Virus record (IMG/VR): IMGVR_UViG_3300042555_001861
Location: 1 to 28,048 of that record
Source: a virus
Length of the DNA: 28,048 nucleotides
Strand: one strand, 5' to 3'
Numbering within the stretch: the first letter of the stretch is position 1; each line of letters starts with the position of its first letter. Below the pieces are notes generated by a model. It worked only from the letters and a program-made list of their open reading frames with translations. It searched no databases and was not told where the DNA came from. The position numbers and the translations under genes are program-made. Below are positions 11,101 to 18,676 of the stretch, in pieces.

Positions 11101-11623
11101 CTTGGCTGCGGCCAAATGCAGTGTTGTCTGTCATTGCAGCGTTTAGCACCGTGACGAATTGTTCTACCCAGTTTTGATTGGTTGGATCATTCCACACAAT
11201 TGTCTGTTGAGCCAGATTTTTACCGTTGTTATCTAAAACACTTTCTGTGGTGCTGACAGTGTCAAATTTTAACAAACCCTTGGCTGATATGTTACGTTTA
11301 GCATTATAACTCAACATTTTAGCAAGACGAAGTACACTTTCTTTTCGTTCCGCTAGTTCAATAAAATTTTCACGGCTGGCTAGATCTATTCTAAAAGCAA
11401 GACTCTGTCCAAGAAATGCAATAGCATCAATCAGAGCAAGATATTCACTGCTTTCAATATAATCGTTAAAATCTTCTGGATAGTTTTCTCTGAAATAGGC
11501 AATAATAACTCTGCGAAGATTTTCAAAATCATAGCTTTTAAAATCAGCACTCTGAAAAGTCTGATAGATCCTAGTCCAATCTTCGTTGAGTATTAAATTA
11601 TTTTGTCTAGACGTTGTGGTCAT
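8180..11623 (-). CDS. 6: Baseplate wedge subunit gp6
   Basis: Product of 1147 residues resembling T4 gp6, which links wedges into the inner ring of the baseplate. The N-terminal 130 residues (NEDWTRIYQTFQSADFKSYD, then a helical stretch with YPEDFNDYIESSEYLALIDA) and the C-terminal end (PRQITQSFGSLFEIQSRVDE near residue 1090) are the recognisable gp6-type parts. The middle is a long beta-rich region with Asp/Asn-rich turns. T4 gp6 has 660 residues, so this version is about 1.7 times as long. The ATG has an AGGAT Shine-Dalgarno about 8 bases upstream and follows gp25 after 41 bases. It sits between gp25 and the giant protein in the baseplate operon. Confidence is high for the family, lower for the function of the extra middle region. 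Confidence 0.85.
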   Translation of the reverse strand: MTTTSRQNNLILNEDWTRIYQTFQSADFKSYDFENLRRVIIAYFRENYPEDFNDYIESSEYLALIDAIAFLGQSLAFRIDLASRENFIELAERKESVLRLAKMLSYNAKRNISAKGLLKFDTVSTTESVLDNNGKNLAQQTIVWNDPTNQNWVEQFVTVLNAAMTDNTAFGRSQGSATIDGIATEQYRFRTSSNDVPIFAYSKVVSGRQMAFELVSTSFKGKEEIYEETPFPGNQLGFIYRNDGKGGTSANTGFYLMFKQGSLELADFSIDVPATNELIAVDTNNINNDDVWLFALNSAGVQLNEWTKVSSLIGNNISYNSINSNIRNIYSVLTKENDRIDLAFADGVYGNLPQGSFRVYYRTSNGLSYQISPNEMRGITISIPYTSKTGVRHTLTLTMGLKSTVSSSSPSESVASIRTNAPAQYYTQNRMITGEDYNLAPLSTSQNILKVKAINRISSGISRNYDLIDASGKYSSINVFAADGLIYKQNIEKSLAFKFTNRIDIINFIRNSIEPIFASADTYNFYLTKFDKILFSDTNYRWKQITTDVNNSTGYFYNFIDGTILKVGSYTTSTLQYITPGTLVKFTAPAGQSFRRGKLVTTDANDPEQKDRLWTKVIKITGDGTNAGVGILASGLGAVQFSDIIPSEAIATRIVAKFVNNLPNGIENEMINLMLANLNFGLRFSVIDASWKLVATANLDLLNDFSLGKSGDTTSQNLDSSWIIAFVKQADEYFVRIRGLEYVFGSIEENRFYYDSSQKTYNGKTGDVVKDQIKILGINPDSNLLNPLKQDISFAISDAITFDDGYQSTEEIKIEFYDSDSDGVIDNPEAFEQVAGLDFDLKFLFFQESVDVAGNKIKQYVDNTDNIIVVVQKESLVNVNDYTDGQLIYFYDSNENVVKRVDRTTNTLVLESSYTANYGRAGLKFQYIHNANVDRRIDPSSSNIVDVYLLTRSYNTAFRNFLAGATKKPEEPNSDSLRIAFGSNLDLIKSISDEIIYHPVVYKVLFGSTADVQFQAKFKIVKNVNKLINDNDLKVKIINAINEFFDINNWDFGDRFYVSELITYVINTAAPDISNMVILPRQITQSFGSLFEIQSRVDEIFVSGATVDDIEIVTAISASELRIPVDSVINNSTTFTTSVSTSTSSGS

Positions 11624-11664
11624 TTTACTATCCTATCATGTATTTAACTATAAAAATAAACTGC

Positions 11665-12102
11665 TTAGTAAATGATTTTGTTTTCTCTATCAAAATCAAA
11701 AGTCATTCGTTCATTGATATTAAAAGGCAGATAGGTTATATCAGCTTCTATTCTTATTCCCATATCGGTGGAATCAATGCTTACTCCGTTGATTTCTATC
11801 CTAGGATCATAATTGATAATCTGTTCAACATCGTCTGTAATTAATTTTTTAACTTCTTCAGTAAATTGTTCAAATAACAAATCCCATAACGCTGTGCCAA
11901 AATCAGGATTTTCTAATTTTTCACCTTTGCGAATATAAAAATGATTGATGATATCCTGTTTTACCAAATCGATGTCGTATAATTTAAATCCATTTTTGGA
12001 TTCTTGAGAACTGAAACCTTTGTAGGTAAATGCGGTGTTGCCGCTGGTACCGGTACTGGCAGTTAACGCAGCCACTGATTTTTTGTTATATATTTTTGCC
12101 AT
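11665..12102 (-). CDS. 25: Baseplate wedge subunit gp25 (gp25/TssE family)
   Basis: 145 residues, against 132 in T4. The gp25/TssE family forms the wedge core together with gp6 and gp53 and primes sheath polymerisation. The family pattern is visible: DIVKQDI-type helix start (IDLVKQDIINHFYIRKGEKL, residues 44-63), NPDFGTALWDLLFE (65-78), and a DPRI at 99-102 where the family has its EPR motif, followed by the closing beta strands. About 35 N-terminal residues rich in Ser, Thr and Lys precede the fold. The start lies one base after the stop of the spike gene, so the two are probably translationally coupled. The gene order spike-gp25-gp6 fits a wedge and hub assembly block. Confidence 0.88.
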   Translation of the reverse strand: MAKIYNKKSVAALTASTGTSGNTAFTYKGFSSQESKNGFKLYDIDLVKQDIINHFYIRKGEKLENPDFGTALWDLLFEQFTEEVKKLITDDVEQIINYDPRIEINGVSIDSTDMGIRIEADITYLPFNINERMTFDFDRENKIIY

Positions 12103-12103
12103 T

Positions 12104-13603
12104 TTATGTATCCCTATCAGTGTTTTTTGGTGTTAGCAGTGTTGGGGCTTGATTCTCATGTAACGCCCAAGGTTCGTGCATGGGAATTCTTTTCATGATA
12201 CTGTCTAATGTTCCTGCGGAGTATCGTTTTTTATTGCCCCAGGTTGAACTAGAACTAGTTTTAATATTAGCATGAGTTTTTAATGTAGAGGCCGGTGTGG
12301 CAGCTACTGCCAATCCAGAATTTAAATTAATGTTGCCTCCGTCAATATTAGTGTCTGATGATTTAATATTGGTTGCTCCGCCTGATGACAGTTTAGTTCC
12401 TGATCCGGAAACTAGATCGAATCCTGCACCGACAGTGATTTTCCCATTTTGAGCTGCAATTAAATTCAAATTGCCCACTGCTTCTATTTGGATGTTGCCT
12501 CCTGCGGCTTTTGTGTTGACATTTCTACCAGCTTCAAAATTTATATCTCTATCGGCTCTAATATTAACATCGTTTTCTGAATGTATGGATATGCTATCTT
12601 GTGCATATACATCAATTTTTCCATTGCTGGTCAGTTCAACCCATGCGGTGCCACGTGAATTGCCTATATAGATTAAGTCTTCACTGTTGTGTAACAATAT
12701 CTGATGGCCAGTTCGTGTACGCAGTCTTACATATTCATTGTAAGGAATATTTGTATCACCTTTTTCTTTCTTAAGTGTATCTGCATAGTCTAAAGGTCCT
12801 TGGCCGGCTGGTTTTTTTCTTATGAATTGATCATCCCCGTCGTCAAAAACCAATTGGGTGCCACCTAATCTACTAACAGGAACCGTTGATGGACTTTGTG
12901 CCTGCCGTTTACCAATAAACTGTTTTTTTGCATTGGGGCCTCTATCAAATGGCCCGGGGGTTGATATTCCAAATACTGTGTTAGGAATGTTCCTTCTTGA
13001 AGTACTTGTGGTAGTTCCACGTACATCGTCTTCTAACAATCCCTGTTCTAAAAATACATCAGCAATAGGATGCACCGGTTTTTTTATTTTATCAGTTTCT
13101 AAAGATTTATCTAGCGCATTGGTTTTTCTATTGATTTCTGCCACAGGAAGAGGCCGCGTGGTATCGTATTTTTTCTTTTGTTCTGGTGTCAGTTCAACCG
13201 CGGCGGAGCCTCCAATTGCGGGAATCATGTGATTCATAAATCTGCTGGGCACACAAGCAAACCAAAATCCTTCTGCAGTATTACCATCAACAAAAGCACA
13301 CAGTACAGTGGTGCCAATTTCAGGAGTTGGAAACCACATGCCATAACTTTTTTGTGTGTCATTGTAATCAGTTTTATTCAAGCCTAAATTTTCATACGCA
13401 GTGACTCCATAAAAAGGACTGGCATATCTTACTGTATATGTCTGACCTAGGTCGCCAATAGTATTTCCATTATCTCTTGATATTGACACTTCTAGTCCGC
13501 TCATAAATCCGGGATCCAAATATCCTACAACCTTGGCCATCATTATACCGGAGCCGATTTTTCCAGAGCTTTCACTAACTGGGGTTCGTTTTTCAATAGA
13601 CAT
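12104..13603 (-). CDS. 5: Baseplate central spike gp5, without a visible lysozyme domain
   Basis: 499 residues. The first 140 resemble the OB-fold of gp5/VgrG proteins (AKVVGYLDPGFMSGLEVSIS, later MWFPTPEIGTTVLCAFVDG and GFWFACVP). A linker with Lys, Pro and Ser follows. From about residue 285 comes the beta-helix spike: YVRLRTRTGHQILLHNSEDL and TAWVELTSNGKIDVYAQDSI, then short strand repeats such as DVNIRADRDINFEAGRNVNT and GNIQIEAVGNLNLIAAQNGK. In T4, gp5 (575 residues) carries a lysozyme domain between the two parts; here the linker is too short for it and I see no T4-lysozyme-like catalytic stretch. The start overlaps the stop of the upstream gene (TAATG). The trimeric spike is expected to pierce the outer membrane and to sit on the hub. 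Confidence 0.8.
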   Translation of the reverse strand: MSIEKRTPVSESSGKIGSGIMMAKVVGYLDPGFMSGLEVSISRDNGNTIGDLGQTYTVRYASPFYGVTAYENLGLNKTDYNDTQKSYGMWFPTPEIGTTVLCAFVDGNTAEGFWFACVPSRFMNHMIPAIGGSAAVELTPEQKKKYDTTRPLPVAEINRKTNALDKSLETDKIKKPVHPIADVFLEQGLLEDDVRGTTTSTSRRNIPNTVFGISTPGPFDRGPNAKKQFIGKRQAQSPSTVPVSRLGGTQLVFDDGDDQFIRKKPAGQGPLDYADTLKKEKGDTNIPYNEYVRLRTRTGHQILLHNSEDLIYIGNSRGTAWVELTSNGKIDVYAQDSISIHSENDVNIRADRDINFEAGRNVNTKAAGGNIQIEAVGNLNLIAAQNGKITVGAGFDLVSGSGTKLSSGGATNIKSSDTNIDGGNINLNSGLAVAATPASTLKTHANIKTSSSSTWGNKKRYSAGTLDSIMKRIPMHEPWALHENQAPTLLTPKNTDRDT

Positions 13604-16014
13604 TAGAAATTTAATCCTTGATCTTCATCATATTTTATACTATCATCTTCAGTATCAACTACAGTAGTTTTGGGAGGTTCTGGTTTGGTGGTATCATACA
13701 ACATCTGTGACTGCTTGCTGATTGCTTCAGATCCATCAATGAAATCTTGTGGTTGTCCTAGCAGTCTACCCATATTTAAAGTCTGTTGAAATGTGCCTCC
13801 GGAAAATTTACTAGTCACCCAATTGATTTTGTAAATTCCGCTGAAGGGACTGACCCATTCTCCTTTAGGGAAATTGTAGAGACCACCTTTACCATTAGTT
13901 CCAAGATTGGGTTCTACGGGACTTCTCCAAGATAGATACACATATATTTCACTGCTTTCCCAACTCATGGTAGCATCTGCAGTGACCTGTCTGTTTGGAC
14001 CAGGCTCGGCAAAATAATTGCTGTTAATCCCGCTGTCAGATATGAAAAAAGGATCTCCTAGAATATCAATATCAACAAGGGTAAGATCCTTGCTGCCATT
14101 CAAAAAAGCATTATTAAATGCATCTGCCACCATTTGTTCTGCAGTTTTATCGCCAGATGCCGAACTGGTTTTTATGCTATAATCCGGTTTCACTGACGCA
14201 CCGCCTGTGACTGCTGATACTCCGCTTACTGCCTCGCCTGTTTGCACCACGGCTTGATTTTTTTGTTCATCTGCTCCTGTCTGTATGTCTTTGTTGGCTA
14301 TGGCAGCATTTTTGTTCGGCGGTTTAGGCATTTGACCTTGATACCATAATGCATTAAGTGTGATGTCGAATTTTAACAAATCGTTATTTGTACCGGTGTA
14401 GATGTAATCGTAACGTTTGGCAATAATTTTGCTTAACTGGCCCTGGCCGGCCGGAGCAGCTGAAGGATTTTTTATTATGCCTGCATTCACTTTATAAGGC
14501 ACAACTCTATAGATGTATTTCTTTGCACGAACATTTCTTTTGGTATCATATCCCAGTAGTTGTATCTGACAATCTAGTCTATACCACTCAACTTGACCGT
14601 TTTCATCAATTGCTTCTGGTTTGATAGCATCTTCAGCAAATTTAGAACTTAGAATAATTCGATTAATTACTTCACTAACTTTTGTCGTTTTTTGAGGGAA
14701 GGTGAACAATCTTAAATTAGTATCGATTGACATTTTCTCTTTAATTACTTTCTTTCCATCTTCATCAAGTACATCACTTTCATATTTGTAAACATAGTTT
14801 CCGCCAGATGTAGCATCAAACCCCATGGTGTTGGTATCACTGCCGATTCGCCCTGATCCAAAATCTAATTGAACTTCATCTTTAGTATCACTGATCTTTG
14901 TTTCTGCGGGTTTGTTGGGATCGGCAGTGGCTTTTAACACTTCGGTGGCATTTGTAGATTTAATTACACCTATATCATCTGAAGAATCTTTTGGAAATAC
15001 AATTTGATATATATCTGCTAGATCCTGCTGGTCAGATTTGACCAAATCTTGTTGTATTCTATTTAGAGCATTGGTTAGGCTTCTTGAACCAGATGCCAAT
15101 ACACTCTTAACTGTTTCTCCTGTTATAGAAATGTCGCTGGGTAATATATTGACTAGATCACTGAAACCGCTGAAGTGCAGGGGCATAGCGACCACTGAAT
15201 ATTTGCTGCCACCTTCGTCAACTTTAAAGTTAATTTCATTTATTCTAATGGTAAAAAATCTAGTTAATTTAGCTGTTGATGCCAGCATGGCTCCGTTGTC
15301 CTTCATCCCTTTAAATTCTAACACTAGAAGGTAAGGAGTTTCTACTAGATAACTAGGATATCCCGCATTTACTGCTGCAACTTTCATGCTTTGTAAAAAC
15401 ATCCCCATTGAATACGGTTCGTACACATCGAATGTAATGTTACAATTATTGGTATTTCCTTCTTTAGCCCCTGGTGCCAAATTGTGTTTCATAGAGAAGT
15501 TGTCAATGAAATATTCTGGAGCACCATTCACTGTATTGGTTCTTCGTGCATCATAACGGCCTGCTGATGATAGAATTACATTTGATAATCTTGTGGGATT
15601 ATTTCTGTATAAATCCGGATTGTTAAATTCGTTGGGAGTAAGGCAAGACAGCGTCCAGAGAGGAGAATATGAAGCAAACTGTTCCAGTATATTTTGATAA
15701 GGCGGTCCTCCTGCTATAGGTTTCAAAAATGATACAGCAAGCGGTGGAAGTTTTGTAGGATCAGGTTCCCATGATTTTATTTTATCTATGGCAATAGTGG
15801 CACCTTGAGAAAATGCATTGGTAACTTGTCTGGCTGTTCCGGTTACTGTGCTTATGGCATTAGTTACCTGTGAAATAGGATTACCATCTGGCTTGACAAA
15901 AGATTCTATTTTATTACCAATGTCTCTAAAACTAGGTGGGCTTGTTTGAGTATAGGCCGACCCTAGTCTAGCATATTTTTCTGTTGGAGTTTCACCTGAA
16001 CCAAAAATTGACAT
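13603..16014 (-). CDS. Large baseplate hub candidate (gp27 position)
   Basis: 803 residues. I do not recognise it with certainty. The N-terminal part is followed by a domain with NCNITFDVYEPYSMGMFLQS, then GYPSYLVETPYLLVLEFKG near residue 225, a pattern seen in tail-tube-like and hub domains of contractile tails. The C-terminal part contains WVSPFSGIYKINWVTSKFSG and FQQTLNMGRLLGQPQDF, like the end of gp27/gpD-type hub proteins, where the segment 'SGIY-x-V-x-F-x-G-x-FxQTL' is common. Between them lies a Ser/Ala/Gly/Lys-rich stretch. It lies directly before the spike gene with a TAATG overlap, and a hub protein that seats the spike is the natural partner. T4 gp27 has 391 residues, so this would be a doubled or extended version. 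Another structural role is possible. Confidence 0.5.
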   Translation of the reverse strand: MSIFGSGETPTEKYARLGSAYTQTSPPSFRDIGNKIESFVKPDGNPISQVTNAISTVTGTARQVTNAFSQGATIAIDKIKSWEPDPTKLPPLAVSFLKPIAGGPPYQNILEQFASYSPLWTLSCLTPNEFNNPDLYRNNPTRLSNVILSSAGRYDARRTNTVNGAPEYFIDNFSMKHNLAPGAKEGNTNNCNITFDVYEPYSMGMFLQSMKVAAVNAGYPSYLVETPYLLVLEFKGMKDNGAMLASTAKLTRFFTIRINEINFKVDEGGSKYSVVAMPLHFSGFSDLVNILPSDISITGETVKSVLASGSRSLTNALNRIQQDLVKSDQQDLADIYQIVFPKDSSDDIGVIKSTNATEVLKATADPNKPAETKISDTKDEVQLDFGSGRIGSDTNTMGFDATSGGNYVYKYESDVLDEDGKKVIKEKMSIDTNLRLFTFPQKTTKVSEVINRIILSSKFAEDAIKPEAIDENGQVEWYRLDCQIQLLGYDTKRNVRAKKYIYRVVPYKVNAGIIKNPSAAPAGQGQLSKIIAKRYDYIYTGTNNDLLKFDITLNALWYQGQMPKPPNKNAAIANKDIQTGADEQKNQAVVQTGEAVSGVSAVTGGASVKPDYSIKTSSASGDKTAEQMVADAFNNAFLNGSKDLTLVDIDILGDPFFISDSGINSNYFAEPGPNRQVTADATMSWESSEIYVYLSWRSPVEPNLGTNGKGGLYNFPKGEWVSPFSGIYKINWVTSKFSGGTFQQTLNMGRLLGQPQDFIDGSEAISKQSQMLYDTTKPEPPKTTVVDTEDDSIKYDEDQGLNF

Positions 16015-16015
16015 T

Positions 16016-16315
16016 TTAAATTCCGATATATTTTTCTATATTTGATTTTTTTGGGCAGAATATAACGGTTCCCGGAACAAAATCAAAAATTGGATCTTTT
16101 ATAGTTTCCATATTTCTTTGCGTAAACACCCACCATAGTTTGGCATTACCATAAAGATCAAATGCCAATAAGTCAGGACGATGTCGGTATTGTGTTTCTA
16201 TAATATAACGATAATCATCTGCCTCTGAAGGCACAGGTCGAATAGTTAATAATTCTAAATAAAAATTATTTTCTTTTGTTGTATAATAGGGTGATGCTCG
16301 ATTATATGAAGCCAT
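16016..16315 (-). CDS. 53: Baseplate wedge subunit gp53-like
   Basis: 99 residues. The stretch YIIETQYRHRPDLLAFDLYG, then AKLWWVFTQRNMETIKDPIF and DFVPGTVIFCPKK, is typical of the gp53 family: a helical segment that reads 'RPDLLAYDLYG-x-LWWVFA-x-RN', followed by a short LysM-like or strand element. In T4, gp53 (196 residues) belongs to the wedge core with gp6 and gp25 and clamps the inner baseplate. This version is half that length, which is usual for marine and other non-coli phages as far as I recall. Its ATG overlaps the stop of the upstream gene (TAATG) and it ends one base before the hub candidate, so it lies in a tightly coupled operon. Confidence 0.75.
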   Translation of the reverse strand: MASYNRASPYYTTKENNFYLELLTIRPVPSEADDYRYIIETQYRHRPDLLAFDLYGNAKLWWVFTQRNMETIKDPIFDFVPGTVIFCPKKSNIEKYIGI

Positions 16316-17685
16316 TAGATGTATCCTTGGCCGCCAACAATTTGACCGTTGGCGTAACTTTTGAGATTGAATTGTCTTAATCTTGTTCTATTATAAATTG
16401 GCGCTACTGTTACCGATATAGTGCTCATTATAGGCACCCACGTTGGTGCTCCACCTTTAGGAGTATACTTGATATAACTTGTATCATCTTTGAAATCAAC
16501 TGAAAAACTTTTTACAATTACAGGAACATTATTAAAAACTCTTGCACCGTATCCAGTGAGGTTACAGATAATAGGCGGATTGCCTACGTTTTCGCCCGAA
16601 CCAAAAAACATCTTGGTGGCTGTTTTTAAAAACGTAGTTCCCTCAATCCAATATTGTGCATCAAGTTCATTTTCTACTGAGAACTCTCCAGAAATTTGTA
16701 TATCATCAACCTGACTGTTCTTATAGGCATAGAATGGTTGTATATTATGGATTGGCTCTATCTGAGTATAGTTGGCCTTGGAAGATACTGTGATGTTTGG
16801 AAGATAAGGAAAAACAAAACCATTGGTGTCCACAAGTCTATTGAATGCTGTGCCAAACAATCCAAAATTGCAATTTATTCTCACACGCCAATCATTTACT
16901 GCGCCCGGCTTTAACTCGACAAACGATCCTTGTTGGGTAAATAATTCAGCACCGCTAGGAAGATTCTTACCTCTGGCCATACTTAAAAGATTGTTTACCA
17001 TTCCTGCTGCACCTGATACTTTACCGGCAAGTGCAGCAATACCACCACCTAACCCGCCACTGGCCAATCCTAATTTGTCTAAACTTGCCCCTATCGCAGC
17101 ACCAACATTACTGATACCACCAGCAATACCACCTACTTGGCCAGCAACACCGCCAAGTGCTCCGGCGACTCCCGAAATTGCACTAGTAGCATTTGAGGCT
17201 AGTCCTTGTAGAGCACCTCCAATGCCTGTGGCATTTGACGCAAGGCTCTGTACTGTGCTGTTGATACCGCCTAGAGCACCGGTGACTCCAGCCAGTGCTC
17301 CTTTGGCATCATTAGCAAGATTTCCTGCTGCGGCTGTGAACCCGTTTAGACCTGTACCTATTTCTCCGCTCAAACGGCCAACGGTGGCATCTAAATTTGA
17401 TTTTAATGAAGCAAAATTTTCGGGAGCTTTTTTAATCGCTGCTGCGGCATCATTGGCCGCAGCTTCAACTTGTGTTGACACATTTGCAACCAATCTTGCT
17501 AAAGGATTACTGTTAGGTCCCGAAGAAGCTGTTAATGCACCCCCACCAAATGCTGCCGTTAATTTTTCATTAATGCCTCTGTTGTTAGCAACCTGTTCAG
17601 CCGTGATACCTTCAGGATCGCCGCTGGCTCGGTTGATTCGTGCAGCTTCTTGTGCTGGAGTTTCAGGATAAGAGTTACGTGCCAT
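16315..17685 (-). CDS. Baseplate tail-tube junction protein, gp48/gp54-like
   Basis: 456 residues from the ATG at 17685. A TTG nine bases upstream would add three residues, but AAGGA at about 17698-17702 sits about 12 bases before the ATG and only 3 before the TTG, which favours the ATG. The C-terminal 200 residues (DWRVRINCNFGLF, LPNITVSSKANYTQIEPIHN, FNNVPVIVKSFSVDFKDDTS, then a strand ending SVTVAPIYNR) look like the tube-type fold of gp48/gp54, which caps the hub and starts the tail tube. The N-terminal half, residues about 95-245, is an unusual Ala/Gly-rich region of repeated LASNATGIGGALQG-like units. It is first in the baseplate operon, just after a late promoter. The exact T4 equivalent (48 or 54) cannot be decided by eye. 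Confidence 0.55.
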   Translation of the reverse strand: MARNSYPETPAQEAARINRASGDPEGITAEQVANNRGINEKLTAAFGGGALTASSGPNSNPLARLVANVSTQVEAAANDAAAAIKKAPENFASLKSNLDATVGRLSGEIGTGLNGFTAAAGNLANDAKGALAGVTGALGGINSTVQSLASNATGIGGALQGLASNATSAISGVAGALGGVAGQVGGIAGGISNVGAAIGASLDKLGLASGGLGGGIAALAGKVSGAAGMVNNLLSMARGKNLPSGAELFTQQGSFVELKPGAVNDWRVRINCNFGLFGTAFNRLVDTNGFVFPYLPNITVSSKANYTQIEPIHNIQPFYAYKNSQVDDIQISGEFSVENELDAQYWIEGTTFLKTATKMFFGSGENVGNPPIICNLTGYGARVFNNVPVIVKSFSVDFKDDTSYIKYTPKGGAPTWVPIMSTISVTVAPIYNRTRLRQFNLKSYANGQIVGGQGYI

Positions 17686-17713
17686 TTTGAGCAAATTTCC
17701 TTGTCATATAGAC

Positions 17714-17721
17714 TATTTATT
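17714..17721 (-). promoter_or_regulatory. Late promoter for the baseplate operon
   Basis: On the minus strand the bases read AATAAATA, an exact match to NATAAATA and 7 of 8 to the T4 late element TATAAATA. The expected start of transcription, about six bases further, leaves a leader of roughly 20 bases with AAGGA before the ATG at 17685. The gene immediately on the other side (gp55) codes for the sigma factor that reads such elements. Confidence 0.6.
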
Positions 17722-17733
17722 ATTGACAAAATG

Positions 17734-17742
17734 TGCTATTAT
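17734..17742 (+). promoter_or_regulatory. Possible extended -10 promoter for gp55
   Basis: TGCTATTAT matches the extended -10 form TGnTATAAT with one mismatch. TTGACA occurs at 17723-17728 but is far too close to be its -35. Start of transcription near 17749 would leave a short leader with GGAG at 17753-17756 before the ATG at 17769. In T4, gp55 is made before late genes, so a non-late promoter is expected here. Weak evidence. Confidence 0.3.
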
Positions 17743-17768
17743 ATTAATAACCGGAGAATTCTAAAACA

Positions 17769-18635
17769 ATGACAATAATTACGCAGCCTCCTAAGATCAA
17801 GTATCTTACCAACAAGGATCTACTAAAAGAAATACATCTCAGCAAGAATACCTATTGCACCTACAGCGATCCTGCATACAGTGACTATGATTTAATCATC
17901 CCAAATTTGTCTAAAATCAATATTAGAACAATTGCCGATGCCAAGAGAAATCGTGCCATCAAGATGGGTAAAAAAGCCCACGAACTTGCACAGTCAGGTG
18001 GTAAAAAGTTTCCTGCCAAAGATTACGAAGTTGACTACAAAAAAATCCTTAAAACTGATGTGGTGTTTAGAGTCATGACCTTTGAACATGTGCCGCTTGC
18101 ACCAGGAAGAAAAAAGACCTTGAAGAATACCGCAGATAGTCATGAGAAGGTGAATTTTCCTCCTTTCCAACACTGGAAGTTTGATGAAAATGACAATCTT
18201 ATATTGGTGGGTAAAAGTCATTGGAAAGGTGATTTTGTTACTGGCTCCTTTAACAAAGAGCATGGACAAATGACTAACAATCTAGCCCGCATGTTCTTAA
18301 AATTATGTGAGCGGTATGCAACTAGAGGCAACGTGCGTGGCTACACTTATAATGACGAAATGCGTGGACAGGCTATTCTACAGCTAACTCAGATTGGTCT
18401 ACAGTTTGACGAATCAAAATCTGACAATCCGTTTGCCTACTACACGGCTGCTGTTACAAATTCATTCGTTAGAATTATCAACATTGAAAAACGTAATCAA
18501 AATATTCGTGATGATATTTTAGAAATCAATGGCATGAATCCATCATGGACAAGACAGAATGCTTCGGGTAAGCCAGGTGGCGGATACGGACCAGTTAGTA
18601 CTGCACCAGTAGACGGGGGTGGAGATTGGGATTGA
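17769..18635 (+). CDS. 55: Late-transcription sigma factor gp55, with a large internal insertion
   Basis: 288 residues, against 185 in T4. gp55 replaces sigma70 on host RNA polymerase and reads late promoters, with the sliding clamp as activator. The start KYLTNKDLLKEI (11-22) matches the T4 N-terminus as I remember it (YVNNKELLQAI). The sigma-2-like core is at about 168-243: ARMFLKLCERYATRGN, YTYNDEMRGQAILQLTQIGL and DESKSDNPFAYYTAAVTNSF. Between them lie about 140 extra residues with KRNRAIKMGKKAHEL (60-74), FRVMTFEHVPLAPGRKK (100-116) and VNFPPFQHWKFDENDNLILV (128-147). From memory, marine relatives have the same insertion. The C-terminus is Gly-rich and ends in acidic GGGDWD, where T4 gp55 has its clamp-binding tail. 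It is followed by gp47 and gp46 as in T4, and divergent from a late promoter. Confidence 0.88.
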   Translation: MTIITQPPKIKYLTNKDLLKEIHLSKNTYCTYSDPAYSDYDLIIPNLSKINIRTIADAKRNRAIKMGKKAHELAQSGGKKFPAKDYEVDYKKILKTDVVFRVMTFEHVPLAPGRKKTLKNTADSHEKVNFPPFQHWKFDENDNLILVGKSHWKGDFVTGSFNKEHGQMTNNLARMFLKLCERYATRGNVRGYTYNDEMRGQAILQLTQIGLQFDESKSDNPFAYYTAAVTNSFVRIINIEKRNQNIRDDILEINGMNPSWTRQNASGKPGGGYGPVSTAPVDGGGDWD

Positions 18636-18676
18636 CCTAGTGATTGTAAATGTGTTACAATAACTAAGGAGATTCT

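Noticed and set aside
11641-11648. GTTAAATA on the minus strand between gp25 and gp6 as an internal late promoter
   Set aside because: Differs from NATAAATA at a core position and lies within a compact operon; too weak to call.
16823-17671. 282-codon plus-strand frame opposite the gp48/54-like gene
   Set aside because: It is the mirror of an Ala/Gly-rich coding region and its protein is Ala/Pro/Leu-rich without motifs. Antisense shadow.
18632-18661. TTGACC, 18-base spacer, TGTTACAAT before gp47, like a sigma70 promoter
   Set aside because: Transcription would start within the gp47 Shine-Dalgarno (18666-18671), so the message would lack its ribosome site. Not listed as a feature.
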